A DNA stretch of 64,000 nucleotides from Lagopus muta (GCF_023343835.1 NC_064443.1:10354001-10418000), one strand, 5' to 3'; counted from the first letter of the stretch, positions 12,695 through 25,853 are shown. Numbers and translations: made by a program. The notes: generated by a model from the letters alone, not told the origin.

Positions 12695-13640
12695 TATTCC
12701 CTGGAGAGGAATCTGCGTACAGTGTCAACATCACTTAAAACTCCATTCATAACCTGTTTTGGGGAGCTGACAGGATTTAAGTCCCCCAGGCCTCATCTAA
12801 CCTAGGATGAGTTGTATTTGCAGGCAATTACTAAGTCAGCATTAAGATAGTTTCATAGATTGTCCTGATTCCCTGATCTTCCAGTGTGAGCTGTTCAATA
12901 CAGCTCTGGGCTATTTAGGAGAATTTGCTGGCTGAGAGCCCTCCTGATAACATCCTTATGCTTGTTTGCTGACTGCTCTTGAAGGTACCTTAGAAGCTTT
13001 TATAATTGATCTCTATAGCTTATCTGTGCAGTAAAGCTCCATGTTTCTAACTAGCATGTACAGATATATCTTGAATATTGGCAACAGCTAGAAAGATGAA
13101 TGTATGGAAACCTCCCCATTATTATCTGGTGGATTGTTCCTTTTCTTAGCTATTTTGTTCTGCTTCCTTCATCTCCAAAAAATACTGCACCGTGCTGTCA
13201 GCGAGCAGCTCTCAGGCAGAATGCATTCATTGTAGAAAAAATGGAATAATCTGAATAGCAATGAGATTCCTGTCTAGATTTTTAGCTCTCCTAACGCTGG
13301 CCTGTAGGAACACCTTTTGACAGTGATATAGTGGACCCATGAATTGGGATAACTGCCCAACTTAAATTTACATACATGGGGATTATTCCGTGCAAAAGGC
13401 AAAAAACAAACTTTGGCCATTTGGATCCAAACGTGAGTTTCAAAAAAATCCCTTTAATTCTAATATCTACTTAAATGTTTTCTTGGGTTTGTGTTTTATT
13501 TCAGAAATATCTTCGTCTTGACTTTTTATTATTCCTTATAGCAGTTCATATATAAATGCACAGGGATGCTCTTTGTGGAGGGCCTGGAACGAACCAAGCT
13601 CTTTTCATTTTTGCCCTGAAGAAGCTGCTAAAAAGAGGAA

Positions 13641-13740
13641 ATAGAATCTCAAAGGTTGGAAAAGACCACCTTAAAATCACCCAATTCAACCATCAACCCA
13701 TCTCCTCCATGCTCTCTGACGGTATGCCTGAGTGCCACAA
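13641..13740 (-). mobile_element. CR1 LINE 3'-end fragment
   Basis: 'atagaatctcaaaggttgga' then 'aaagaccaccttaaaatcac', 'ccaattcaaccatcaaccca' and 'cctgagtgccacaa' follow the minus-strand CR1 order. The fragment explains the middle of the 155-codon ORF at 13556-14023, which is therefore not called as a gene. Confidence 0.88.
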
Positions 13741-16369
13741 AGCAGAAGCAGAACTTGGGAGAAAACTGAAGCAGGAATTGGGAAGGGATTCTCAGTTTGG
13801 AATGCTGGTTTCGAACTCTGTCAGCATATTCACTGAAGGTGAGGGAGGTTTTAGCCTTCATAATGTCTTCTTTTACCATGTTCATAAAATATTACTCTAC
13901 TGCATTCATTCATCTTTGAAAACCCATCTTAAAATACCAAATGGAAAAAAAGCTGGTATCGATGGAGTTACTTACATTGATTTCCAGCTGGAAGGTTTAT
14001 CTGAACAGAGATTTAATGTCTGAACAGCCATGATGAGGTCCATACAGCCTCTTACAACATCCAACATTGGGGAAATTAAAAGAACAGAGAATGCAAACCG
14101 TGGCAGTTCTCTTGTACACCTTCATAGCATTGTCTGCATTGTAGCATCACTGCTACTTGGGTTTGATCTGAGATCCTGGATGGGTTTTTCCGTCCTCAGT
14201 TTGCCTAGTTGCTTTTGAACCCGTAAAAAATGTGGGTAAGCTTGTACTACTGCAAAAAGCAAGGGACTGAATCCCGGATGAGCTGCTGCGTTTGAAAATG
14301 GGAGAATCAGTTCAGATTGAAGAGGAATGGATCCCTGCAGCTAATCCTGCCACCAAGTGCTAACTGTACCGAAGAGCAGTGCTTTGCTGCAGATGTCTGC
14401 AGCGATGTAGCAGGAGAAAGGAATCTCGTGTGAACTCCAGTGACAGGGTGTAAGTTTTGTGAGGACAGCTGTCATCCTGGCCAGACAACGGTGAGTTTCA
14501 CATCCTGCTGTACTGATGTTGCTTCCAGAGCAGAGCTGGCTGCCCACTGAAGAAAAACAAACTCAGCTGGAAAAGCAAATGATGCTTTTCTTTGGGGAAG
14601 TTCTCTTCTCATTTTTGTGTTTGCCATAGGCCTTGTTTGTTTTTTTGTTGGTTTTTTTTTCTTTTTTAAATGAAAACCCATTTTTGAAGTTTTCCATTGC
14701 AACTTAAAATTTTGATGATCACAGTGAAGAAAAATTTTAATGAAAGAAACAAAAAAGCCTTTTGATCAACTGCACTTAAGAGGTTTTGCTTTTTTTTTTT
14801 TTCACAGATCTTTTAATTCAGCTTCTAATCTTTTTTTTCTAAGGATTATGGAAGGAAATTCTTGCGCATTTTCATAGGACCAGATCCCAATAACTAAGAT
14901 GCAGCAAAATAAAAGATTCAGAATCCTTTTTTTGCTGGGGATGAAAGTAGCACACAAGATGAAATATGCATGTTTCTGGGAGAGCAGACTGCTTGTAAAC
15001 TTTGCATTTTTACTATCTTTTTTTTTGCCCATTCTGATATAAAAAGAAGTAACACAGCCTTATATTCCTCAGACTGCTCGGTAGAGTTGATGTTCTCTCT
15101 TGTGTACCATTTATGTCTCACTTTAACACATCATATTTGAATTTCACTCACTGACAGAAAAATATTTCTTTTCGCTGAGCCTTTCACTTCCATGAACTGT
15201 TTTTTTTCAGTATGTGTGCCATACAGGTGATGTGTGACCTGGAGCCTGCAGCCTAAAAGAAGCTCTTGCTAAGTGGTATGTGCATCTATTGGTAGGGGAA
15301 ATGCTTTCTTCCTTAGTCCCTCTCTGCTGTTCTCTGATATTTTGCTATTCCTCTTTTTAAGGAGCCCTATAAAGGGTTTAGCTTCTTTATGGGAGAAACA
15401 GCAGCTTTCCAAATGGAGGAAGCTAGGTTGGGTTGAATGGTTGTTTCTTTCCCTTCTGAAAATAATACTGATGAACATGAAGCAGTTGGGAGCGCCCTCA
15501 GGAAATTCCCCTTTTTGAAATGATGGAGAAAACGAGAACTTCATAGCTCCTATGGAACTGAAAAGCTGATAGACAGCCATTGCTCCCTGGCACCTCAGAG
15601 GCCGTGCTGAACATGGTGGGCTCCCTGCTTTGTGTGGAATTCTTTGGGAGCAGGAGATATAAGGTTGGATGCTACCTGGTGGGTTATGTCTGCAGTTTTG
15701 CTGTGCTTTGTTTTAGGTGGCTGTTACATAAAGTAAAACAGAAGGATGTGATCTAGCACAGGAAAAGTACCCAACAGAAAGCCCAAAAAAATCCAATAAA
15801 ATTGCTATTTATTTTACTTCTTCTCCCCCTTTTTCTCTCTAGGGGAACTAAGCTGGATAAGGAGGAAACGTTTTTGTGTAGAGACAGCAGGAAATGGGGA
15901 GGGTTGGGTTTCGAAGGCATTCGGATTTCTTTATAAACATCCTTCTTATAGGAATATTAATTTTTAAACATCCTGAAATCCCATCCTTCCGCTACCCAGC
16001 CTGGTGATGCCGTCAGAAGCATTCCCCTTCACATTCCAAGGCTCTGCTCACAGCAGGGAAGAGGAGAACCAGCTCAGGGATCCTGCATCCAAAGGAAAGA
16101 TTGTGTCAGGCGATTTGAATAACCTCTGGGGCCAAGGATTGCAGGTGACAGGGATGTGGGAACTCCTAACCTTGGAATCTCCCTCTGTTCTCCCTTACGT
16201 AGGGAGACTCAGCCTGAGGAACAGGTTTGCGTGAAACCATTTTGCATTGCTGTACAAAGTGCAGCAGGGTGTCACGCGTGTCTTCCTCCAGGGCTGCACC
16301 CACCAGGTCAGGAAGCAGAGCTGCTGATGAATCATGTTAGTGCCGACAGCCTCCTGCTCGGGGCTTGTT

Positions 16370-16545
16370 ATCCGAGCTCCAACTGACGGCAGCGGGGCAG
16401 CTGGGATCGGCCATCGTGCTTTCTTTCCTCTGCTCCTGGTGACATCTACCGGCAGAACAGCCTCACATCGGGCATTTGCCGCTGCAAAAGGCAGCTTCGA
16501 TATACATCACGTTTAATCTATACGCCTAAATGCGATGTAGAATTT
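16370..16545. other. Local CpG-containing patch in AT-rich DNA
   Basis: Within otherwise CpG-poor sequence there is a cluster of CpG sites (for example tgacggcagcggggc, gatcggccatcg, taccggcag, catcgggcatttgccgc, cttcgatatacatcacg, tacgcc, tgcgatg). Too small and not GC-rich enough for a standard CpG island. It could be an enhancer or an unmethylated regulatory element; no specific factor site stands out. Confidence 0.25.
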
Positions 16546-19500
16546 ATGACTGTAAACGCTCCCATATTTGTTTGGGTTATTCTGTGAGCACAGGGAGGCA
16601 GATTTGTAGCAGGAAGGCAGAGTTCTTGACAATTCTGAAACGAGAGCGGAATAAATCACTGCAGCAGGTTTTATAGGCAGCACTTCAGCAGAGCTGGGAG
16701 TAAATAGGGTAATGCTATCACTGCCTAGAAAGCATTTTCTGTGGCTTAGTTTAGCTTGCCGGTTCTGCTTTTGCTACATAAAGGCTCTTGTGGCAGAAGT
16801 GTCATGCTGTCAGAGGATGCTGCAAGCCGGGCTCAGAAAGGGAATCTGGAAAAGGACTTTGGATGCTTTCTGGCTTTGCTATGGCAGACTGTTGGTTTAG
16901 GAAACAGGAATGCTTTCCCTTCTGCTCATGGCTTGCTTTATGCCCTTTCTTTTTATGATCCTGACACTGAAAATCAGTCCTCTGAAAGAATGGCCTTGAG
17001 AAGACCCCAGGCAAACTACCCGATGTTGTAAGTGAAGAAAAAGCAAATGCTGACATTTTCTAGCCCTTTAGTGGGTAGAAAGTTCTATTTGAGTAAAGCA
17101 CAAACTTAAAAAATAATAAATCTATTTAAGGATGAGATTCCCATTTGCATCTACTGTCCACACTATTAGTGATGAAACATTTACATTGGTCTATGATTTC
17201 AGAGTCAAAGTCCATTTTAACTTTAATAATTTAGCTTTAGAAGCTTAAATTCTCTTCTCTAAGCTTTGCCCAGAGTTGTCCTCTGCCTGTCCATCTCCCA
17301 TGTTTTCCATGTAACCTTGCACAAGGAGCCATGGCTCTGTTTGCAAGATTTTTGAAGCCTGCTGGAAGGGGAAGCGTTTTCCTGCTGTATGAAAGTGTTT
17401 AACTGAAGACGGAGCATGAATCTTGTCCCAGTTCTCTGTGCCTTGCTCCTGTGAGACCTGAACTCCCTGGGGATACTCATTCACAGAGAAGGAAGAGCGA
17501 AGCTATATTCAAAATGCTTTCTAAATCTGGTGCCCTGAGAGCTGAACTCAAGCTTGCTCAGTTCTGAGCGCTCACATCAATATGCACACAATTAAGCACA
17601 AGAGACCGGTCGTGTAATAAGTTCTTATTGATCCTGCCCTGGCAGAGCTGGAAAAAGAACAAAACAGGCTTCTGCTACAGGTGTTCAGTGGGGAAAACCA
17701 GATATGTTCCATCAGTGCAAGGACTTGCACAGGCAGGGCAATCCCAGTGGTCTGTGCTTTTAATATGCTCCTACAGGAGACCTAAAGATGGCACCTGAGG
17801 TATAGCACTGCTAAGGATGGCAGAGGGACACAAAGAAAGTTCAGCTCTCTGTATTCAGAGGTGAAGTGGAAAAGGTCAAGCACGATGGTGTCCCATGAAC
17901 ATTCAGACACTGAAAACATTGGAATATTGCTGGACACACATAGTGACATGAGCAAGAAACAATCCTGTGGTAAAGAGATGGGATCATATAAGAATCCCTG
18001 AGTCAGAGAAAGCAAATCAAGATTGCAAGAGAAGGTTTGACTTTGGACTATTTTCTTATCTATGCATGTTTGGCTTTGCAACCCAAGACAGATTTTTGAA
18101 GACACTGCAGGGTAAGTAGACCCTTTAGATTCTGTTTGTTCACATAAGAATAATAGTAATTTAAATATGATCCTATAAAACTGTACTTTAGAGATATGTC
18201 TCTTTCTATTGAGCAGGATATTGCAACAGTCCCTGTTAGATCACTTTACAATATCAGCTTAAACTTGTCTTCTTTTAATTACAGCTTAGAAGATTATATC
18301 CACTAAGTGTATTTAATCAGGAAGTACTGATCCCAGAAAGACAAAGGTGCCCAAACAAGGAAGAGCTCCCACTGTGATGCAGGTACTTTGCTGTAAGTGG
18401 AGGTGCTTCTCCATGAAAGTGTTCTCCATTTGCCACTACTGCTCTTGTGCAAGAAGTGAAAAAGCCCCTGCTGCTCTGAGACTGCAGCTGGGCAGGGGAG
18501 GAAGGATGCTGTGAAGGAAAAGTTGTGAGTGATGATTGAGTGGAGAAACTCACCTCGAGCTGCATTACTAGGGTGTGTCTGTTGGAATATAGCCACACTG
18601 GAAAGGAACTTGAAAGCTTCAATGTTTTGCCTATTAGAATAATGTTTGTACACTGTATATTTGTTTTGGTATCTCAAAAGCAAGCCCTACAGATTTCCTG
18701 AAATTGTCTGTACCAGTAGAGTACAGAAAAGGAGAGACCCCTGAGACAAGCTGTGATAAGCAGGAGTTTCCTGTGATCCCCATGCACTGCTCCATTCTCA
18801 GATAGGTATTTCCCACAGTTACCTACTAACAGGGAAGTACTTGTGTTGCTGTGCTGAGACACCAATGACCCCCAGCAGGGTGAGTTATGCTGTACCCTCA
18901 CACAGTTGGTTCTTTGGAATATGTTTATATTTCTGTATTTACAAACTTGGACCATGGGGTGGTTATGATATCAAGAACATCTTGTGAGCACGTTTAGCTA
19001 TCCCTGCACGTGAGGAATTTCTGTCTGTAAACTTGACTATTTCTGTCAAGCTTACACCAAAAATTGTAGGTTCTTCTGTTCATTTTCTCAGTGCAATTTG
19101 TAAGAAATTTAATAAATCATCTCTTGATAGACACTTTAAAGGTGGACAAGAGAACTTTTGTAGTTAGCTGTGCTTAAGTGCCTGCCTACAGCCACTGTTC
19201 TGTTCTCAAATGCAGGGGAGGTGTAGGTCTGGAACATGGGCTGACTGATGTTGGGTGATGGCCAAATCTCAGTGCTCACCTATGCTTTGGTTAACCCATG
19301 TCCTTGTTGCCTTTCCTTGTCACAAATATTTCACTTGCAATTCCCTCCTTTTGTTTCTATGGGTCATTTCTTGCTTTTTCTGCTATTGAACATTTCTCTT
19401 GTTGTCCTCCTGCAGCCATGAATAATCCAGTGACCTTCGTGTGGTGATGCAACACTTTCCCAGTGTAACTTCACTATGAAAGGATAAAGCACCCAAACTC

Positions 19501-21671
19501 AAAGACCAGTATTTTGGTAAGCTGCAACAATTTGGACATTACATACCTGAGGGTACCATGATGTTTTTCATGCAGTGCTGCTCAGCAGCCGGAAGGTGGG
19601 GCACAGGCTTTGCTGTTTTATGTTGGTACACTAATGGCTGCACACCACTAATTGTGAGACTTACTAACTTTGGTAGGGATAAAGCAGCAGCTGGTTGCAT
19701 ATTACAGTTTAAATAGTAGAATGTGAGAAAAAAAACTGAGTATTTTTGAAGCTCACTTTCAAAACTGAAACTAGCCAGGAGCTAGCAAAGGCTGAACACC
19801 AGGTGTGGTATAGGAAAGAATCAGGAGAGCATAGAAGAGCAGGAACTGAACAGGAGTCAATGTCGTGCAATGGTCATCTGCCTCTATTCCTGAAATTTTG
19901 GGCAGTAATTAAATGAGCAACACTGAGCTGTACAGATTTCAGCATAAAATTGATGTATTTTCTGTACTAATAGCAAAGACCAGGCAAAATCAAATGAAAA
20001 ACAAAACAAAATACCTGGATTTGAATATAAAGCAAACTTACCATTTGGTTGCAGTCATATAAATTAGGACTAAAACCATGGAAGTCCTCCAAAGATTTAC
20101 TGTCAGTTTCAAGGTTCCCTGGGGGGCTTCAGTTCAAGGGTGACAAACAGAAAATGGTGATTTGTCATGACATGGTTACAACCATTGGCTTTGGTACCCA
20201 CAAAGAATTTGTCCATCCTCGAAGCCAGCGCCTGGCTTCAGTGCCATCAGAGCACACCTCTGTTTAGGAGTATGTAGTAAAAGAGGCATTCAGATTTCAT
20301 GGAAAATTCCATAATTACCCATAAATATTCACTCCAAGGGAGCATTGCTGTTGATTTATCAAGTATGCCACTATGTTAGCATATTCATCCACTCAAATTT
20401 AACTGCAATTGTCCACTGTGTAGTTTATAAAGTTGCATCCTCTGGATGTACTCCCTCCCATACTCTGTGAGTCAAGCTTGGTGTCCATATACTTTGTTGG
20501 CATCGTGTCCTGAATAGCAATGAACTTGGATCTGGGAGCTCAGTCTGTGGGAAGAGTAAGTAACAGCACTCCTCTAAGTCAGGTGAGGTCCTTCCTTCTC
20601 TGCTCACTGTTAATTATAATTGCTACCATCTTCTTTCCTTTTGTCAGGGCTGCAAATCCAGTTGGGAATCTGGTGAGCTGATCTCTGACAATATCAAATG
20701 TTCTAAGAACTCTTAATCGAAGGCAGCCCATGAAAGCACCCTGGGGAGCGCTTTATTCTCTGTGTTTAAAAGGACATGAAAGTACAATAGTTCTCTTTAT
20801 CCTGGTACAAAGCAGCCAATTGATCTTGTCAGTTTAATAAATAATACAATTGCTTCCATCAGACACTGTTAATAGACTCCTGTCTGGACTAATGTTGTAC
20901 AGAGTGGTACAAGCACAGAAACGCTATCTGCTGCGTCTGCCCTGGATTAACCACCTCCTCCTTTATCACCTAAAGGCAAAGCTTCCAGCACAGTCCCTGA
21001 AGGGCATCAGGTCCCCTGATCTTCATCTCTTTCTTCATCTTTCTTCATTTTAATGTGTGCTCTTGGAAGAGACAAGCTAATTTCCTGATGCGTCTGTTGT
21101 CTGGCTGCTTCCTAGCATTTGTACAGATTCAAAGAAGCTTGGGAATGTGAAATAGGCTGCAGGTTTGCTCTTTCTTTTTTCTTTTTTTTTCTTTTCCCCT
21201 CTGTAAGTCATTCACTAAGTAGTCTCAAGATGCAAAGTAAGGCTCATGCCCTCCAAACACAGTAAAGGTGCAGGAAGCTCAGATGCAGCTCCTGGAGTGT
21301 TACGAATACAAGTGCCAGATATCAGTAAGTAGGGGCCCATAGCTCAGGGTATGGGCTGTTTCTGGTTCAGAGTCAATGTAACCAGATTATGCCCATCTGT
21401 GGATTCTGAGTAGGTCCTGAAATTGTGCATTATCAGCATTGCTTTTGGGGGAACATCAGACGCAAAGATAGCATTCATTTGGAAAGTGCTGGTAACATAA
21501 GCAGAGGAAGATTTTAAAAATTACACTGTCCTCGTTTTGGTTTGCTTTCATTTGTCTTCTCTCTACCACGTCGTGAATTGGTTCTGTGTTCTGCAGAGGA
21601 GGTGTGTTGTACACAGGAAGAGTACGTATCTGTCACTGGGAATAAGTATCCAGGGTTTTCAGGACCAGGAA

Positions 21672-21750
21672 GACTCAGTGGGCATGGTGGGGATAGGTTG
21701 ACCTGATGATCTTAGAGGTCTTTTCCAGCCTTGGTGATTCTCTGATGCTA
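21672..21750 (+). mobile_element. CR1 LINE 3'-end fragment
   Basis: 'gggataggttgacctgatga' then 'tcttagaggtcttttccagc' and 'cttggtgattctctgatg', the sense-strand end of CR1 with a single degenerate tail unit. Confidence 0.88.
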
Positions 21751-23435
21751 TTTCTACACAAGTATTGAGTATATATTGTGTATATGTATGTTTCAGTCTA
21801 GTCTTTCATGTCAGAGTTTCATAGGTTGTCTCTTCAGGTCATTAGATGTGCCCTTGAGTGAAGCTCTCCTGCTCAGCTTGGCAGAGGTGACAGGGTGGTG
21901 AGTAAAGAGTTGGCTGATCCTTGTGTTTGCAAGAAGAATACTTCTGATCTTATTGCTGGAATCAGTTATTCCACTGTTAATGAAACTGTACTTATTTGTA
22001 ATTACCTGGGTGCACAATGCAATCACCAACAAGTAAAAGAGATGCTAACATTTAGGTTCAGAACGCTTTGGTTTTCTCTTCTGTGGAAGGTAGACAGTAA
22101 CGGTGCCAGGAGTCAAAGGACAGATGCATAACTGATGTTGAGCTGTTCAGATATTTCAGGTTGTGGGACAATATGTGAAGGCAGCAGATTTGTATCTCAG
22201 CAGACGATCTGATTGAGCAGTGTGGCCCCACAGCATCAGAAGTCAGAAGACCTGGGACTCTTCTCAGTCCAAGCAGAAAGCAATTTCTGAGAACTTAAAG
22301 CACCTCCCCTCACAGCCTTTTATCCTAGATCCCTGTGTGCTCAGGTCTGTGTTTGCAGGAACACTGCTTTTGAATCATTGCTGCGTCCCTCACAGAGATA
22401 ATACTCTGCTGCCCTCCTGCTTAAAGAACTCAAATGCTTTTTATTGTGAATTCAAAAACTAATTGAAATTCAGATTCCTTAAGTAGCTTTTGTTATTACT
22501 TCAGAAAGAAAAATCAGTCCTTTAAATAATAAAATGTTCACGCTAAAAATCAGTTTGCTTTACTCCCACACCCATTTTGAATTGAGGCTGCTGTGTTTGA
22601 AGGGTAAGATCCAATAGTGCCTGTAAAGCCACAATTGGTGTTTGAAAGGCAACTCTGCTGCTCTTTGAGTGCTATTAATGCTTTCAGCTGTGGCATGAAA
22701 GACCTAGAACTCTGATCTCAGGTTTTGGCAAGTCAAGTCATTCAATTCAATTTCAGAATTGTACAGCTGTGAAGCTTTACAAGTTTTGATGTTTAAAAAG
22801 GCAGGGATTATTTCTGTTCCCTGTGATTTGTGAGCAACTGCTGCTTCTGTTAGCAAACCCAGGAAGAAACCTGTCTGTCTGATGTGCGCAGACTGTTACT
22901 GATACCTGAGCAGCTATTACACATCTGGCTGATAGCTGTGAGATCAAAGCACTCTCTGATGCTTTGCTGCCCTTTGAGCACCTTTTAATTGGCCCTGAAC
23001 CCACGATTTAGGATCAGGAACTGAGCTTTGCCTCCTTGGGTCGCTGGGTGAAGCCAGTTTCAGTCTGTAGGAGGCTGATTGGTGCTCTCAGCCTTCTTTC
23101 TAGTGGGGAGGGGATGGTGTTGTTGCTGCCACCTCTCCTGTCCTGGTCTTGGTATAGGCAGGGAGCTTGCAGACTTTGGTCTTTCCCAGGGAAGTTCTGC
23201 AGGCTTGACTGAAGCACATTAGTGTGGACCTTTTGCTGGGGATACTGCAGCTGTCCTCTACAGGGAAGGTTTTGGGAAGATCTGACCGGCTTTCTCGATC
23301 CTAAAAGTCACGTCCTGAACTTTCTATTTCCAGCACTATGACACTATTTCACAAGCTCACATCTGGGGACTTCTTCCTGTGAGATCATCATTTACGTTCC
23401 TTTATTTTCATTAGAAATCAGAGGCATTATAGTTT

Positions 23436-23520
23436 AGAATCATAGCCATTAAGATTGGAAAGACTGCTAAGATCATCTAGTCCACCCATCAGCCTGTCAC
23501 CATCGTTTAGCTGTTGGCCA
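23436..23520 (-). mobile_element. CR1 LINE 3'-end fragment
   Basis: 'agaatcatagccattaagat' followed by 'tggaaagactgctaagatca' and 'tctagtccacccatcagcc', the minus-strand CR1 end, truncated soon after. Confidence 0.9.
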
Positions 23521-24005
23521 AAACCAGTGGAGAATGGGAGAGCTGCAATGTGAGTGCAGGCTCTGCTCTGCAATCAAAGTGGGCTCTCTGGGACACTGTG
23601 CTCCTCTGATAAACAAGTCCGACTTACAAGCATGTCCAGGTTGCATTGCTGTGCAGCATGCATCTCATTGCATAGGGCAGACTTTGCTTGTGGGGTAGGG
23701 CAGAGCATTGGCTCTGGTTGTTTCCACTTTCCAGTAGAGGACACTGCCAGCACTCTGCCCTCAATGGCTGTGTGCAGGGAGATGAGACATGGACAGGTGC
23801 CCTGCAGAAGGCAGGAAGCAAAGTCATCCTGCAGGATGGCACTCTGAGCAGAGGCTCGATTCACGCTATGCTGCTCACCTGCTGTTTGCAGCCAAGTCTA
23901 AAGGCACACAGATAGCAGTGCCTTGCAAGATTAAACTCTTTGATTCCAATCTCTTTAGCTAGAAAGCATGTTGTTTTATCTAATGCTTGTCTCTGTCTGT
24001 TTTAG

Positions 24006-24028
24006 GCTGCGGTGCCTGCTGTGAAAAG
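24006..24028 (+). other. Possible 23-base microexon
   Basis: Acceptor tgcttgtctctgtctgttttag and donor GAAAAG|GTATGC enclose gctgcggtgcctgctgtgaa plus aag. Two of three frames are open. Signals are good but such short intervals arise by chance; listed as a weak candidate only. Confidence 0.15.
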
Positions 24029-24579
24029 GTATGCATAATGAAATGATTAAATCATGCATTTTCAAATAATCAAAGTCACGCTGTTTCAGCTATGCAGCAA
24101 TCCTGTTCCTCTTAGGAGACATCCAGCCAGATTCAGAAGTTCTTTTGGATTTTATATTTCTTAGAAGGACTCTGAATAAAAAAGATAATGTGGCTGAGGC
24201 CAGTTCTGCTCTCCTGTCTGCCCAGGGCCAGATTTGATCACATTCATATTCTTCTTGTGTCGCCACACACAGAAAATAACTTTGCGGTCTGATTTTATGC
24301 TCTAAAGAAAATCACTCACACTGTGACAGCACTTCAAAATATTTCAATCCTTATTCTGTGTACGCTGCTGGCTATTGCTGCAGTGCAGAAAAAACACTTC
24401 ACTGAATCAGTGGTTATGGGAAGGGATAAAGTTTCCAAATCACTCTTTTCTGTCTTGATTTTTTCACTAATCCCTTGTTCCTGCTGCATCTCTGGCTTGG
24501 AGACTCTCTCTGTAATGCTGCACTACTTCAAGTTTTAGCATTCTTGATCTTCTTAGCTGCTCAAAACCACTTAAAACTT

Positions 24580-24930
24580 GTGCATTATAAGGTCAGGTGA
24601 TGCTACATGGGCTGCTACATATGGGAGCTGCTGGTGGGAAGCAGCTCATCTCCTGTCTCTCAAAGAGGCATGGAAATTTCCTTTCTCCTTGAGGTGGCTT
24701 GTGGCACTTGAGGCACTGACTCCATGGCTATTGCAGTATGAAGACCCTTTATTGTACATGCTCACAACCTTTTATATCCCTATAATAACCCCTTGGTCAT
24801 GTGTACTAGCCAGGCACCTTGTGCATGTTTACATCTGGCGCAAGCAGCTGCCAAGCTTGTTTACTCATTTGCAAGGTCTTTTGCTCATAATGTCTTTGTT
24901 TTCTTTGTCCCACATCCTTTACCACCAAAG
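24580..24930 (-). mobile_element. LTR-like fragment of an endogenous retrovirus
   Basis: Read on the minus strand there is a TATA-box-like gggatataaaagg (24767-24779) and, 15-20 bases on, an AATAAA (complement at 24748-24753) followed by gggtcttcatactgca. This close TATA to AATAAA spacing is the layout of a retroviral LTR promoter and polyadenylation signal. Sequence on the U3 side extends to about 24930, and a possible U5 side runs down to about 24580; neither edge is certain because I see no clear TG...CA ends or target-site duplication. The call is from signal layout only; a chance promoter-like string is the alternative. Confidence 0.45.
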
Positions 24931-25418
24931 CCTGAATCCATCTTTATCCCCCAAGAAACTCATTCTTCTGAAAATGATCATCAAGGGAAAATCAAGAAAT
25001 GCCCAGCATCAGACAGTCCAGCAAGGTTTGCGTCTCACATTCCACTGAGACCACTGCCACGGTTACCTCCACAGAAGTCTCATGTTTTAGGTAATGGAGT
25101 CATTTCTGTGCAATTAAGTGGTGCAGAAGAGGAATCACCACAACAGAATGAAGCCAGAGGCTCTAGTTTTTCAAAGAGAGAAAGAAATGCTGCAACCAAC
25201 CAGTGATGGCCTTCCTCCCACACCTCAAGTACATGATCTGCAGCTAGAATATGGTCATGGTCCTCGTGGTGGTGGCTGCTTGGGTACAAATAAGGGATAT
25301 GCGATATGTTTAGAAGATGGTGGTGATGATGCAGATGATGATGCTAAACATGCCACTGTGAAACCTAAAGTGCTGCTTCCTTTATCACCCAAGCCTGAAT
25401 CCATCTTTATCTCCCAAG
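24916..25418 (+). repeat. 39-bp direct repeat, two copies 464 bp apart
   Basis: Copies at 24916-24954 and 25380-25418 share aagcctgaatccatctttat and differ at only a few of 39 positions (tttaccaccaa versus tttatcacccaa, then cccccaaga versus ctcccaaga). They bracket most of the degenerate retroviral internal region. Confidence 0.85.
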
Positions 25419-25477
25419 ATTGCAGAAAGGAAGCAAAAATCAGGGCTGCTGAAAGGAAGCAGGATCAGGCTGCATAG
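24916..25477 (+). pseudogene. Degenerate internal region of a retroviral element (unassigned)
   Basis: Two overlapping + strand frames stay open over about 560 bp (the first to a stop at 25204, the second to 25477). They are rich in Pro, Ser, Gln and charged residues, with an Asp-rich run near 25318-25350. A 39-bp block encoding PKPESIFI occurs twice (24916-24954 and 25380-25418), once in each part. Such proline-rich, low-complexity sequence could be a Gag spacer, and it lies between LTR-like and matrix-like pieces, which is why I group it here. I do not recognise a specific domain, and the frame shift between the two parts means no intact protein can be made. It may instead be non-coding U3 sequence of the same element. 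Confidence 0.35.
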
Positions 25478-25599
25478 TGACAATCACTTCTGCAGGATGA
25501 AGGTGAGCAACGGGGAACTATGGGAGGAAGCATGATAAAGGAACAGAAGGCAGTTTGCAGAATAATGGAAATGATTTAGCAGAAGCACCATGCTAAAGA

Positions 25600-25714
25600 G
25601 GAAAGCTTTGATTTAAGGCGACTTCTGGTGTGGGTCTGTCCTGATGTAGAAGGAGTACATGGGGCTATGATCTGTGACACAGAAACATGGGACAAAGCAG
25701 GATTGAGGCTGTGG
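25600..25714 (+). pseudogene. Gag matrix-like fragment, left arm of an inverted repeat
   Basis: Open on the + strand, it encodes a peptide with LRRLL near its start and the motif DTETWDKAGLRLW further on. A hydrophobic-rich stretch followed by W-x-x-x-G-x-x-L-W resembles the matrix domain of betaretrovirus-like Gag proteins of endogenous elements. The frame ends at a stop near 25770. It is the mirror copy of 25854-25965. A short fragment with no start or remaining Gag domains cannot function. Confidence 0.45.
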
Positions 25715-25853
25715 AACACAGCTATGTGCTCTGGCCCTGTGGCTTTTGGGGCCCTGGAGATTGGTTTTTGAATTTAAGCTTGACTCCCCCTGTACCACTT
25801 ATCTGTTGAGCTCTTCTATGAAAAGTTACGCTCTCGTCATTGCAAGACCTTGG

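Larger units (their letters stand above)
12566..21671. other. Long non-coding stretch
   Basis: About 9 kb containing one CR1 fragment (13641), poly-T runs near 14640-14660 and 14788-14803, and the CpG patch near 16.4 kb. Isolated splice-like strings occur (for example a GTAAGT at 18112), but none pairs into a convincing exon. No gene recognised. Confidence 0.6.
21751..24579. other. Non-coding, one CR1 piece and a weak microexon candidate
   Basis: Unique sequence with CR1 at 23436 and the possible microexon at 24006. Mutually overlapping ORFs at 23.55-23.92 kb on both strands are mirror images of one stop-poor stretch. Confidence 0.55.

Noticed and set aside
13556..14023. 155-codon + strand ORF
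   Set aside because: Its middle is a minus-strand CR1 fragment, so the frame is fortuitous.
18090..18113. GTAAGT donor-like string at about 18112
   Set aside because: No adequate acceptor upstream within a normal exon length.
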